Positions 15,957 to 24,765 are shown, numbered from the stretch's first letter. The stretch is DNA of 48,545 nucleotides from Verrucomicrobiota bacterium (GCA_947476875.1 CANJSG010000005.1:1-48545), one strand, 5' to 3'. The notes: generated from the letters alone by a model not told the origin. Numbers and translations are program-made.

Positions 15957-17290
15957 CGTTTCACTGCGTTGGTTTTCACGGTGGCTGGATCGATCAGGAA
16001 CTCGAAGGTCTTGGGGTGGCTGACGAGGATCTCGAGCCGCGACAGGGCTCCGTTGGTCCAGTTCTCAAATGAGATCACGCGTGTCTGCCAGCCGTTCTTG
16101 TCGGTGTCGTATCCGCCGGTCCGTTCGGCGCCGAGATGACGTCCCTCGGTGTCATAGGCATGGCAGAACAGTTGGGTCCCATCGGGGAGCGTTGCGCTGT
16201 CGGTTTCAATAAGGAGAAACGGCCGACCATAGCCCCAATGATGGACCTCCGTTTTCCCGTCGGACATCGAACCGCTCGTGCTGTAGGAAACGCCTTCGTT
16301 TTGGGTGAATGGCGCGGCGGCCCAGTTGCTGGTGTTGGTTCGGTAAAGCATGCCCGGCCCTGCGAGCACCGTGGTCCGCAGACGGACGCCCGCGAGGACC
16401 GCTTCCTCGGATTGAAGAGTGAAGGTTCCCGCGGCCGGGGCGGCCAGGTTCGTCAGGATGAGTTTCTCGCCGTCCTGCATCCTCTTTGTTTCGGTGCGAT
16501 AGACCGTGGCGACGACTCGCCATGCGGGCTCTTTCCGGGACAACGGAAAGCCCTCGTTGCCGGTCGCGTCGCGGTAGGTCGTGTAGGTCACCTTGGTCCC
16601 GCTCCAAAGCGGGTTGTCCGAAACGAGGGCGAACTCGGGACTCAGGAAACGCCAGACTTCGTAACCCTTGAGGGAAATCTCCCTAAGATTGAGAACCACG
16701 TCGCCGTTGGTGGCGGCCTGCGGAAGCGGCAGCGGCGTCCAGTCGGAGAAGGAGCGTTTGACCGGATTAGGCACCCGGAGCGCACCGAGGACCGTGCCAT
16801 CATACTTGGTGAAACGGAGGATGAACGCCGGATCACGCCGGGGGAATGCGCGCAGGGACAGGCCATTGATCCGGGGTGCGCCCGCCATCCCGCCGCTGAA
16901 GCTGCAGCTGCCGCCTTCCGATGCGAAGATCTCGCCTTCGAGCGACTCGGCCCGGTAGCTCTCCCACGGCAACTGGTTGACGGCGGCTCCGTTCGTTGTG
17001 CCGACGAGCAGGTAGACCGTGATGCTGTTGGTGTCGGAAGAACACGAGCCCGAAGACGAGTTGGGAATCCACTGCTGGAAGCGCGCCGGCAGAACCTTTC
17101 TCGCCCACGGATACCACTTCTTCTCCGTGGTGAACGGTTTCCCTGCCGGCAGCACTTGGAGCAACTCCACTTCTATGCCGCCGATCGTGGTCGTCGTGCG
17201 GACCGGTCGAGCGCCCGACGCCAACAACAACGCCACTGCCAAACCGATGACGAGCGCAACGCCGAGGAGGATGAGAATGACTCGTTTCAT
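15953..17290 (-). CDS. Membrane-anchored/exported protein of unknown function
   Basis: A 445-residue protein that I do not recognise. A single N-terminal hydrophobic segment (residues 4-27, ILILLGVALVIGLAVALLLA) should anchor or export it. The rest looks like a mostly beta extracytoplasmic protein, with serine/glycine/cysteine clusters (SSSGSCSSDTNS; EGGSCSFSGG) and repeated NG/TN-rich strands. The start at 17290 begins this segment; the long upstream open frame is discarded. The stop overlaps the pectate-lyase ATG, implying a shared role at the cell surface. Confidence 0.7.
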   Translation of the reverse strand: MKRVILILLGVALVIGLAVALLLASGARPVRTTTTIGGIEVELLQVLPAGKPFTTEKKWYPWARKVLPARFQQWIPNSSSGSCSSDTNSITVYLLVGTTNGAAVNQLPWESYRAESLEGEIFASEGGSCSFSGGMAGAPRINGLSLRAFPRRDPAFILRFTKYDGTVLGALRVPNPVKRSFSDWTPLPLPQAATNGDVVLNLREISLKGYEVWRFLSPEFALVSDNPLWSGTKVTYTTYRDATGNEGFPLSRKEPAWRVVATVYRTETKRMQDGEKLILTNLAAPAAGTFTLQSEEAVLAGVRLRTTVLAGPGMLYRTNTSNWAAAPFTQNEGVSYSTSGSMSDGKTEVHHWGYGRPFLLIETDSATLPDGTQLFCHAYDTEGRHLGAERTGGYDTDKNGWQTRVISFENWTNGALSRLEILVSHPKTFEFLIDPATVKTNAVKR

Positions 17291-17343
17291 TATCCTTCGA
17301 TGTTCGGTGGTGGAGGTTGGTTGTTCCATGTTTCGACCTCGCT

Positions 17344-18303
17344 CTACGAGATCCGCTTCACGATGTCGGCGAGGATTTCGCGGTCGGAGTCGGGGCGCTT
17401 GGCGGACTTGGGATGGGTGTCGTCGCAGCCGATCCAGCCGCGCAGCTTGAGGAACATGGCGGCGGAATGTTTGTAGGCCGGCACGGGCGGACGGAACGCG
17501 AGGAAGCCGAGATACTGGAGGATGTCGTTCAGCTCGTAGAACGACGAGTCGCCGGACAACCACGCGGCGTCGCGCTTGGCGAAGAGGTCGGGTGCGAAGG
17601 TGCTCAGACCGAGCAGGTAGTCGCTGCCATACATGACCATGTCGATGGCGAGATCGTTGCCGGTGTAGACGCGGAAGTCGGGCCGGGTGGCGTCGCGCAG
17701 GGCGAGGCGTTGCCATTCGAGATCGCGGCGGAGGGAGGAATGTTTCGCGCCCATGCACGCTTTGTTCGCAAGCAGTCCGCGGTAGACGTCGAGCGAGTAG
17801 ATCTTGCCGAAGGGCGCGAACATGTTGCCCAGCTCGAAGCCGATGAACTTGTCGGCACTCTTCGCGAGGATCTCGTAGGCGGCCATGATGCCTTCGTCGG
17901 CTTGCTGGGTGAGGCCATAGCTCTGGAAGATGACGGGCGTGCCGCAGTGCTGCTGGATGAGATCCATCTGCTGGGCGTAGGCGGCGCCGTTGAAGGTGGC
18001 GCCGGGCTGGTCGACAACGAAGGCGCCGGAGACGAAGTGGCCTCCGCCCATCTCGGCCTTGGTGATCTCCAGCGTGCGGCGGCGGATCGTGTCGTCGATC
18101 AGGTTGCCGAAGCCGGTGTCCATGTTGATGGCTGGTGCGAGGCCGGCGTCGCGCGTGCGGCGGACGTGGGCGCGGAAGCCTTCGTAGTCGACGTCGCCGT
18201 TGGCATGAAACGGTAGGAGGATGGCGGAGATGCCCTCGATCTTGCGGCGGGGCCGGAGCAACTTGATGGGGTCGAGGGTCGTGAGGTCGGGCGTGGTGCT
18301 CAT
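17344..18303 (-). CDS. Dihydrodipicolinate synthase-family lyase/aldolase
   Basis: A 319-residue class I aldolase-type TIM barrel of the DapA/NAL superfamily. The likely Schiff-base lysine is K187 in [10 protein letters not shown], and Y129 (FQSYGL) occupies the place of the catalytic tyrosine. The early GXXGXG-like loop and the domain length fit. Superfamily members act on 2-keto acids, for example KDG or keto-deoxy sugar acids; the substrate cannot be told from sequence alone. The lack of lysine-pathway neighbours, and its position 53 bases upstream of the pectate-lyase pair, favour a sugar-acid role. The start at 18303 lies 12 bases after a TTG-N17-TAGTTT promoter. Confidence 0.8.
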   Translation of the reverse strand: MSTTPDLTTLDPIKLLRPRRKIEGISAILLPFHANGDVDYEGFRAHVRRTRDAGLAPAINMDTGFGNLIDDTIRRRTLEITKAEMGGGHFVSGAFVVDQPGATFNGAAYAQQMDLIQQHCGTPVIFQSYGLTQQADEGIMAAYEILAKSADKFIGFELGNMFAPFGKIYSLDVYRGLLANKACMGAKHSSLRRDLEWQRLALRDATRPDFRVYTGNDLAIDMVMYGSDYLLGLSTFAPDLFAKRDAAWLSGDSSFYELNDILQYLGFLAFRPPVPAYKHSAAMFLKLRGWIGCDDTHPKSAKRPDSDREILADIVKRIS

Positions 18304-18315
18304 GTTGGGCGGAGA

Positions 18316-18344
18316 AAACTAGGGAGAGGCCGGGCCTGCGACAA
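18316..18344 (-). promoter_or_regulatory. Predicted promoter of the DapA-like gene and pectate-lyase genes
   Basis: Minus-strand TTGTCG (18344-18339), 17 bases, TAGTTT (18321-18316), 12 bases to the ATG. It could serve the run of minus-strand genes down to 13803. Confidence 0.4.
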
Positions 18345-18609
18345 AGATTTGTTTATCCGGCGTGGCAATTGGAGACCGGCTTGTCACTGAAGTGGAAAAG
18401 GCGTCCTCCGCTGTGTTGGTCCTGCGGGCGCCCTCGCCCCCAGCGCGACAGGCGGGGGCGCCTGTCGGACAGGACACTGGCGGGGCGCCGGTGCCACTTT
18501 GAAAGGGCAGCGTCCGTCGGCCGAAGCCGTGCAGGAACTCGCTTGGCCTAGCAGGCCGGTCCCGCCTACGTTCCGCCCGCGTTTCCGCGACCCTTGCGGA
18601 CGAGCCGAC
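18345..18609. repeat. Gene-free spacer with GC-rich palindromes upstream of glgA
   Basis: No gene is seen between the DapA-like promoter and glgA. There are nested hairpins: CGACAGGC/GCCTGTCG (18446-18453 with 18460-18467, loop GGGGGC), the overlapping CGCCCCC/GGGGGCG (18435-18441 with 18454-18460), CCTGTCGGACAGG (18461-18473) and GGCCT/AGGCC (18545-18557). The CCTGTC core recurs upstream of lon at 113-127. These look like copies of a dispersed palindromic repeat. No convincing -35/-10 pair for glgA was found. Confidence 0.5.
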
Positions 18610-20058
18610 ATGAAAATCCTTCTCGCCACGAGCGAACTGCATCCGTTCTCAAAAACCGGCGGCTTGGCCGACATGGTCGGCGCATTGGCCAAGTTTCTCG
18701 CCAAGGCAGGGCATACCGTGGGTGTGGTTACGCCGTTGTATGGATCGGTAAAAGTCGATCGCGCCACGTTGCAGCCCCTGGACTGGCGGCTGGATCTCTC
18801 GATTGGTCTGCGGGTGGCGCATGGCACGATCAAGACCCACACCACGGCCGAAGGGGTCACCGTCTACTTCGTCGATCAGCCTGAACTCTACGGCCGGCCG
18901 GAGCTCTACAACGACTCCGCCGGCGATTATCCGGACAATCCGGAACGCTTCATCTTCCTGTCCCGTGCCGCTGTGAACCTCGCGCGGTATCTTCCGCTGG
19001 CGGTGCGTCCCGAGGTGCTGCACGCGCATGATTGGCAGACGGGGTTGGTCCCGCTTTACGTCTATCACGGCCGGACCCGCGAGGCCTGGCTCAAGTCGCC
19101 GAAAACTTTCTTCACGATCCACAATCTCGCCTATCAGGGCCGATACGAGGGGCCGCGCTACGGCAGCACGGGATTGCCTTGGGACTACTTCCACACGGAA
19201 GGCGCGGAGTTCCACCGCGACTTCAACATGCTCAAAGCCGGAGTCGCCTTTGCCGACCAGGTCACGACCGTGAGCCCCAGCTACGCCGAGGAGATCAAAC
19301 AAATCGAACAGGGATGCGGACTGGAAGGCCTCTTGAAGCGCCGGGCCGAAACGCTTTCCGGCATCCTCAACGGCGTGGACTACGAGGAGTGGAACACGAC
19401 GGCGAATCCGCATCTGCCGGCGGCCTATTCCGCGGCCGATCTTACCGGCAAGGACCACTGCAAGGCGGCGCTGCAGCTCGAATACGGATTGCCCGTCCGC
19501 CCGGATGTGCCGCTCTTCGGGACGGTCGGCCGCCTTGCCGATCAGAAGGGCGTCGACATCCAGTTGGAGGCGCTCGAAGTCATGCTGGAGGAGGACATCC
19601 AGTTCGTCATGCTGGGCAGCGGATCCAAGCCGTTTGAGGAAGGCTACCGCGCCTTGGCGGAGAAGTTTCCCGGGAAGATCGCGTGCCGGTTCGGCTTCAG
19701 CCAGGGCCTTAGCCACCGCGTCGAAGCGGGCTGCGATTTCTTCGTCATGCCGTCGCGCTACGAGCCGTGCGGCCTGAACCAGATGTATTCGCTGCGCTAC
19801 GGCACCGTCCCGATCGTCCGTGGAACGGGCGGGTTGAACGACTCGGTCATCGACATCAAGGAGGACGTGTCTCTGGCCAATGGCATCAAGTTCCGCGACT
19901 ACTCCGCCGCCGCGCTGACCAAGGCGATGTATAAGGCCAAGGTGCTCTTCAAGGAGTCGGAACTTTTTGCCCACTACCGCGCCAACGGGATCGCCGTCGA
20001 CTTCTCGTGGGAGCGCACCTGCCAGGACTACGTGAAGCTCTACAAGCGGAAGGGCTGA
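18610..20058 (+). CDS. glgA: Glycogen synthase (ADP-glucose type)
   Basis: A 482-residue GT5 glycosyltransferase that elongates alpha-1,4-glucan from ADP-glucose. The donor-binding motif KTGGLAD is at 15-21, and the HAHDWQTGL segment and the C-terminal PSRYEPCGLNQMYSLRYG motif (E385) are present, as is the GTGGLNDSV phosphate-binding turn. Length is typical (about 480). The start at 18610 matches the conserved MKILLATSE beginning; the extension upstream crosses palindromic repeats and is not coding. No other glycogen gene is near. Confidence 0.96.
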   Translation: MKILLATSELHPFSKTGGLADMVGALAKFLAKAGHTVGVVTPLYGSVKVDRATLQPLDWRLDLSIGLRVAHGTIKTHTTAEGVTVYFVDQPELYGRPELYNDSAGDYPDNPERFIFLSRAAVNLARYLPLAVRPEVLHAHDWQTGLVPLYVYHGRTREAWLKSPKTFFTIHNLAYQGRYEGPRYGSTGLPWDYFHTEGAEFHRDFNMLKAGVAFADQVTTVSPSYAEEIKQIEQGCGLEGLLKRRAETLSGILNGVDYEEWNTTANPHLPAAYSAADLTGKDHCKAALQLEYGLPVRPDVPLFGTVGRLADQKGVDIQLEALEVMLEEDIQFVMLGSGSKPFEEGYRALAEKFPGKIACRFGFSQGLSHRVEAGCDFFVMPSRYEPCGLNQMYSLRYGTVPIVRGTGGLNDSVIDIKEDVSLANGIKFRDYSAAALTKAMYKAKVLFKESELFAHYRANGIAVDFSWERTCQDYVKLYKRKG

Positions 20059-20076
20059 GATCTCCGTTTCGTGCCT

Positions 20077-20105
20077 CGATCGGCATTCCCGATCGCCGAA
20101 ATTTT
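20077..20105 (+). terminator. Possible weak terminator after glgA
   Basis: A perfect 7-bp stem CGATCGG/CCGATCG (20077-20083 with 20089-20095, loop CATTC) is followed after six bases by a four-T run (20102-20105). The T-run is short and distant, so termination is doubtful. Confidence 0.3.
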
Positions 20106-20236
20106 CCCGTTGCCCGATCCATGGGGTGACGGCCAAATTCCGCCCTTCGATCGGCTGCGGCTGGCTTCGGGAATTCCCGGACGGCCGGACGCTGGCACGA
20201 TTCAAAATTGTCATTCAAAGCCTGAAGGAACTGAAC

Positions 20237-21319
20237 ATGAAGTATGGTCTGAACATCCGTCCGACTGGTGCCCTCGACATGGTCTCGCTCGGCGCCCTCG
20301 TCCATCGCCTCGACCCGGGACTCGTCCCGTTCCGCAAGGCCAACCAGCTGCAGATCCATGTCAGCGGCGGCGAGTTCAACGTGGCCGCCAATCTCTCCGA
20401 CTGCTTCCGCCGCAACACGGGCATTGCCTCGGCGATGGTCAACTACCCCATCGGCGACCTCATCGCCGAGCGCGTCCGCGCCATGGGTGTCCGTTCGTTC
20501 TACAAACGCTTCGAGCACGACGGCGTGACCGGCCCGAACATGGCCACCGTCTACAGCGACCAGGGCAAGGGTGTGCGCGCCCCGGTCGTGTTCTACAACC
20601 GCTGCAACGAGGCTGCGGCCCAGCTGCAGCCCGGTGATTTCGATTGGAACCAGATCTTCGCCGGCGGCGTGCGTTGGTTCCACAGTGGCGGCATCTTCGC
20701 GGCGCTTTCGCCCACGACCCCCGAGCTGATCATCGAAGGCATGAAGGCGGCCAAGGCCGCCGGTGCCGTGACGTCCTTCGACCTGAACTTCCGCGCCAAG
20801 CTCTGGAAGGTGTTCGGCGGCGGTGAACGCGCCGTCGCCACGCTGCGCCGCATCATGGACCACGTGGACGTGATCATCGGCAACGAAGAGGATCTCCAGA
20901 AGGGTCTCGGCGTCGCGGGCCCCGAGGTCGCGGCGCACTCCAAACTCGATACAAGCACGTTCTTCGGAATGATCGAACGCGTCGTGAAGCAGCATCCGAA
21001 CGTCAAGGCCGTCGCCACGACGCTCCGTGAAGTGCACACCACCAACCGCCACAGCTGGAGCGCGGTGGCTTGGATCAACGGCGCGACCGTCACGGCACCG
21101 ACCGCCGAACTCGACGTGCTCGACCGCGTCGGCGGGGGCGATGGGTTCGCCGCCGGCTTCATCCACGGCATGCTGGCCGGCGAGAGCGAAGAGGACGTGG
21201 TCCGCCTCGGCTGGGCCCACGGCGCGCTGCTGACCACGTTCCCCGGCGACACCACCATGGCGACCGAGGAAGAAGTCCGCGCCTTCGCCAAGGGCGGCTC
21301 CGCCCGCATCCAGCGCTAA
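20237..21319 (+). CDS. 2-keto-3-deoxygluconate kinase-like PfkB sugar kinase
   Basis: A 360-residue ribokinase/PfkB-family kinase. GGEFNVAANLS (about 54-64) is the substrate-binding signature. The anion-hole/base motif reads GGGD at 299-302 (D302) instead of the common GAGD. The segments VFYNRCNEAAAQLQPGDFDW, HSGGIFAALS and SFDLNFRAKLW closely follow the 2-dehydro-3-deoxygluconokinase (KdgK) subgroup, which phosphorylates KDG to KDPG in uronate/pectin breakdown. The start at 20237 is supported by AAGGA seven bases upstream (20225-20229). It is followed by a strong terminator. No KDPG aldolase is seen nearby. Confidence 0.85.
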   Translation: MKYGLNIRPTGALDMVSLGALVHRLDPGLVPFRKANQLQIHVSGGEFNVAANLSDCFRRNTGIASAMVNYPIGDLIAERVRAMGVRSFYKRFEHDGVTGPNMATVYSDQGKGVRAPVVFYNRCNEAAAQLQPGDFDWNQIFAGGVRWFHSGGIFAALSPTTPELIIEGMKAAKAAGAVTSFDLNFRAKLWKVFGGGERAVATLRRIMDHVDVIIGNEEDLQKGLGVAGPEVAAHSKLDTSTFFGMIERVVKQHPNVKAVATTLREVHTTNRHSWSAVAWINGATVTAPTAELDVLDRVGGGDGFAAGFIHGMLAGESEEDVVRLGWAHGALLTTFPGDTTMATEEEVRAFAKGGSARIQR

Positions 21320-21333
21320 GCGATCCGATTCAC

Positions 21334-21377
21334 AAGCGCGGTTGAGTCCCGGGTGGATTCAGCCGCGCTTTTCTTTT
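21334..21377. terminator. Rho-independent terminator
   Basis: Stem of 12 bp with one G.T pair (21334-21345 with 21359-21370), then TTCTTTT. It lies between convergent genes: the kinase (+) and a Tat isomerase (-). The arms AAGCGCGGTTGA/TCAGCCGCGCTT are near-copies of those at 4801-4832. Confidence 0.85.
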
Positions 21378-21392
21378 GGTGAGGGGTGATGC

Positions 21393-22316
21393 CTAGCCAG
21401 CCAACTCCTTCATTTGCTTGAGCAGACGAGGAACTGCGGTCCACGGGTTCTCGGCTGATTCGTATTCCAATGCGACCCAGCCCTGGTAGTTCGCATCCCG
21501 CAGGATCTTGAAAAAGCGCGGAATGTCGGCTGGTTCGCTCGCCGTCGCTCCGGCTCGGCGGATCTCATCCTTCACCTGGATGTTGACCGCGAAGGGCGCG
21601 CAACGGGTGAAGTCGGCGTAGGGGTCTTCGGTGCGGAAATTGCCGGTGTCGAGGTTGATCCCGAGCCAAGGGCTTTTCACTTCACGAACGATGCCCAGGA
21701 GTTGTTCGGGCTTCGCCACGATGCCGCCATGGTTCTCGATGCCGAGAATGACTCCGTGCTTTCCGGCGTAGGTGCAGCATTCGTCGAGGGTGCTCAGGCA
21801 ATTCTTCCGGGCATCGTCATAGCTGACGCCCTTGGGCGCCTCGCCGGCGAACACGCGGATGTGCGGCGCACCGAGGATCGCGGCGTGGTCGACCCATTTC
21901 TTCAGGAGCGCCACGTTCTTGTCGCGTTCCGGACCGGCGGGATGGGTGAACGTGTTGCCGATGGCCGTGCCGCTGACGCTGAGACCGCGGACGAAGGCGT
22001 GGCGGCGCACCTTGGCGACGAACTCAGGCGTGCAGTCGGCCGGAAAAAAGTAGCTGGTCAGCTCAACCCCGTCGCAGCCGTGGTCGGCCGCGTAGTCGAT
22101 GAATTGGAAAAGGTCGATCTGCTTGTCGATCGGCGGACGTTTGGTCGACTTGCTGTTCGTATCCTTGAAGAACTCCCGAAACGAATACGCGGCGATACTC
22201 AGCCTCAGACGGGGAGTGCCCGCGCGTTCGAATGGTTCGATGGCAGCAGCGCCCAAGCCGACGAATCCGAGGGAGCCAACGGCGGCACGGGCGAGGAAAT
22301 CGCGGCGGGATTGCAT
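21393..22316 (-). CDS. Second Tat-exported sugar isomerase/epimerase-like TIM barrel
   Basis: A 307-residue protein. A classical twin-arginine signal SRRDFLARA is at residues 3-11, followed by a hydrophobic stretch. The barrel belongs to the xylose-isomerase-like group: DGVELTSYFF, HIRVFAGEAP, GIENHGG, NLDTGNF, NIQVKDE and VALEYES carry the metal and catalytic acidic residues expected of this fold. It differs clearly from the paralogue at 13803. Substrate unknown. It is divergent from the fused MFS gene, with 139 bases between the starts. Confidence 0.85.
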   Translation of the reverse strand: MQSRRDFLARAAVGSLGFVGLGAAAIEPFERAGTPRLRLSIAAYSFREFFKDTNSKSTKRPPIDKQIDLFQFIDYAADHGCDGVELTSYFFPADCTPEFVAKVRRHAFVRGLSVSGTAIGNTFTHPAGPERDKNVALLKKWVDHAAILGAPHIRVFAGEAPKGVSYDDARKNCLSTLDECCTYAGKHGVILGIENHGGIVAKPEQLLGIVREVKSPWLGINLDTGNFRTEDPYADFTRCAPFAVNIQVKDEIRRAGATASEPADIPRFFKILRDANYQGWVALEYESAENPWTAVPRLLKQMKELAG

Positions 22317-22434
22317 TTAATAACGCTGACCGAGATGCCGGCGGACGTCGAGTTCTGGCTGTAATCCATCAAGTTCCTGCGGCCCGTGGCAGCCGCTGAG
22401 GCCAACGCGGACTTCCGGGCTGGCCACGGTGGGA

Positions 22435-22470
22435 CGCATAGGGAAGCATGCCGCGATGCTTCCCTATGCG
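22435..22470 (+). promoter_or_regulatory. Perfect 15-bp hairpin covering the start of the fused MFS gene
   Basis: Left arm CGCATAGGGAAGCAT (22435-22449), loop GCCGCG, right arm 22456-22470. The right arm begins exactly at the ATG (22456), and the left arm contains GGGAAG, the only Shine-Dalgarno-like sequence. If transcribed, the RNA would hide both. It may be a translational control element or a recent small inverted duplication. If the GTG at 22429 is the true start, the hairpin would be inside the coding region. Confidence 0.75.
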
Positions 22471-24723
22471 CTGACGATTTTCACGGGCGCCTTCCTTCTG
22501 TTCCAAGTCCAGCCGCTGATCGGGAAATACATCCTGCCGTGGTTCGGTGGCGGGCCGGGCGTGTGGACGACGTGCATGCTGTTCTTCCAGATCGTGCTGC
22601 TGGGCGGATACGCCTATGCGCATCTCATCACGAAACTGCTGCGGCCGCGTTGGCAGGTGATCGTCCATGTCGTGCTGCTCCTGGGGTCGTTGGCGGTCCA
22701 GCCGATCACACCGTCAGAAGCGTGGAAACCGACGGGGGATGCCGAACCGGTCGGGCGAATCCTGCTGCTGCTGGCGGCATCTCTCGGACTGCCCTACTTC
22801 ATGCTCTCCGCAACGGGGCCGCTCATGCAGCAGTGGTTCAGTCGGACCAGTCCGGGCACCTCTCCTTATCGGCTGTATGCGTTGTCGAACGTCGGATCTT
22901 TGCTCGCGTTGCTGAGCTACCCGTTCTTCTTCGAGACGCAGTTCACGCGGCAGCAGCAGGCGATTCTGTGGGGTTGGGGATTGGTGGCGTATGCGCTGTT
23001 CGCCGGACGGTGCGCGTGGCTTTTATGGAAACGGTCGGGGCCGGAGGCGGTCGCGTCCGAGGTGCCGGTGAACGCGGAATCTCCGGACACCGGGACGACG
23101 GTTGGGCAACGTGTGCTTTGGTTGCTACTGCCGGCGTGCGCTTCGGTGCTGTTGTTGGCGACGACGAACAAGATGTGCCAGGACGTTGCCGTGATCCCCT
23201 TCCTCTGGGTGCTGCCGCTCGCGCTGTATCTGCTGACCTTCATCATCGCGTTCGACAGTCCGCGTTGGTATGCGCGGCCGCCCTACGCGCTGGCCTTGGT
23301 GGCGGGGCTCGCGGGAGTGACGTGGGCCTTGTTCGAAGGCACCGATGCTTCGCTCAAGGCGCAGGTCGGCACCTACTGCGGTGCGCTCTTCGTCTTCTGC
23401 ATGATCTGTCATGGGGAACTCTATCGGTTACGGCCGCATCCGAGCCGCCTGACGGGCTTCTACCTGATGATCTCCGCCGGTGGAGCGTTGGGGGGATTGT
23501 TTGTCGCCTTGGCGGCTCCCTTGCTCTTTGTCGATTTCCTGGAACTGCATTGGGGACTGGCGCTCTGCGCGGTGCTGTTTGCGGCGGTCTGTTTCCGTGA
23601 TCGGCTGGTGTCGCAGAGCAAAGCCGGGCGTTGGTTGGCAGTGGTGGCGACGGTCGCGGGATTCGTGGGATTGGATTTCCTTCTTGGTTGGCTGCATGCC
23701 AGATACGGCATTCTGCCAGGCCGCAGATTGCTTGGTGTGCGGATCGCGGTGGGATGCGTCGGAGCGGCCGGACTTGTTTGGTTCTTCGCGGGTGGAGCGT
23801 GGAGGAGTTTTCGCCAATGGCGCTGGGTTACCTTGGTTTGGATGATGGGTGGCACGGTCGCGCTCGGGTGGGCCCTGACGAAGCAGGCTTCCGAAGACAA
23901 CAAGACCATGGTGCACCGCTCGCGGAACTTCTACGGGACGCTCGCCGTGACCGAGCACAGTGTTGGCGATCCGGAAGCCCATCATTTCATCCTGCAACAC
24001 GGACGGATCACACACGGCCTGCAGTTCACCGATCCGGAGAAAACCAAGGTGCCGACGAGCTACTACGGCCACGAGAGCGGCATCGGCATGGCGCTCGACG
24101 CATTCACGAACCAAGTGCGGCATGTAGGGGTGATCGGTCTGGGCACGGGATCAATCGCGAGTCACGGGAAGCCGGGCGACCGGTTCCGCTTATACGAGAT
24201 CAATTCGGCGGTCACGGCGCTGGCGACGTCACGCTTCACCTATTTGAAGGACTCTGCGGCGACGACGGAAATCGTGTTGGGCGATGCGCGCCTGTCGATG
24301 GAACGGGAGGCGCCGCAGCAGTTCGATGTCCTCGCGCTGGACGCGTTCAGCAGCGACGCCATCCCGGTGCATCTCCTGACCAAGGAAGCCCTCGCGGTCT
24401 ACGGCCGGCACATGAAGACGAACGGGATTATCGCCGTGCACATCTCAAACCGCTACCTCGACCTGGAGCCGGTGGTGTTGAACTTGGCGAAACACCATGG
24501 CTACAGCGTGGCCACGATCGAATTCGACGACGAGGAACGGAATGAATCGTCCGAGGAGTCCGCGTGGTGGTTCTACTCCTCGACGTGGATGCTGCTGTCC
24601 CATGATGAGGAACTGCTGCAACGCGAGGAGATCCAAAAAATAGCGAGAAAGCACAAGAAGCACGTCAGGAACATCCCGCTCTGGACGGACGACTTCGCGA
24701 GCCTGTTCCAAGTGCTCGAGTGA
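22456..24723 (+). CDS. Fused multi-membrane/spermidine synthase-like protein
   Basis: A 755-residue protein. The first two thirds have about 14 membrane segments, starting LTIFTGAFLLFQVQPLIG and KYILPWFGGGPGVWTTCM, the typical beginning of the fused MFS/spermidine-synthase family. The C-terminal part is a SAM-binding Rossmann domain with GLGTG at 561-565, an acidic strand end in YEINSAV, GDARLSMERE and DAFSSDAIPVHLLT. Classical aminopropyltransferase catalytic residues are not clearly conserved, so polyamine synthesis is not proven and another methyl- or aminopropyl-type reaction at the membrane is possible. ATG 22456 is chosen for the conserved N-terminus; GTG 22429 is an alternative. The start lies in a strong hairpin. 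Confidence 0.85.
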   Translation: MLPYALTIFTGAFLLFQVQPLIGKYILPWFGGGPGVWTTCMLFFQIVLLGGYAYAHLITKLLRPRWQVIVHVVLLLGSLAVQPITPSEAWKPTGDAEPVGRILLLLAASLGLPYFMLSATGPLMQQWFSRTSPGTSPYRLYALSNVGSLLALLSYPFFFETQFTRQQQAILWGWGLVAYALFAGRCAWLLWKRSGPEAVASEVPVNAESPDTGTTVGQRVLWLLLPACASVLLLATTNKMCQDVAVIPFLWVLPLALYLLTFIIAFDSPRWYARPPYALALVAGLAGVTWALFEGTDASLKAQVGTYCGALFVFCMICHGELYRLRPHPSRLTGFYLMISAGGALGGLFVALAAPLLFVDFLELHWGLALCAVLFAAVCFRDRLVSQSKAGRWLAVVATVAGFVGLDFLLGWLHARYGILPGRRLLGVRIAVGCVGAAGLVWFFAGGAWRSFRQWRWVTLVWMMGGTVALGWALTKQASEDNKTMVHRSRNFYGTLAVTEHSVGDPEAHHFILQHGRITHGLQFTDPEKTKVPTSYYGHESGIGMALDAFTNQVRHVGVIGLGTGSIASHGKPGDRFRLYEINSAVTALATSRFTYLKDSAATTEIVLGDARLSMEREAPQQFDVLALDAFSSDAIPVHLLTKEALAVYGRHMKTNGIIAVHISNRYLDLEPVVLNLAKHHGYSVATIEFDDEERNESSEESAWWFYSSTWMLLSHDEELLQREEIQKIARKHKKHVRNIPLWTDDFASLFQVLE

Positions 24724-24737
24724 GATTAGGGGAAAGA

Positions 24738-24765
24738 AAAAGGGCCGGATTGCTCCGGCCCTTTT
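24738..24765. terminator. Bidirectional rho-independent terminator
   Basis: Perfect 12-bp stem AAAAGGGCCGGA (24738-24749) with 24754-24765, loop TTGC. It sits between the convergent fused MFS gene and gnd and carries A/T runs on both flanks. Confidence 0.9.
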
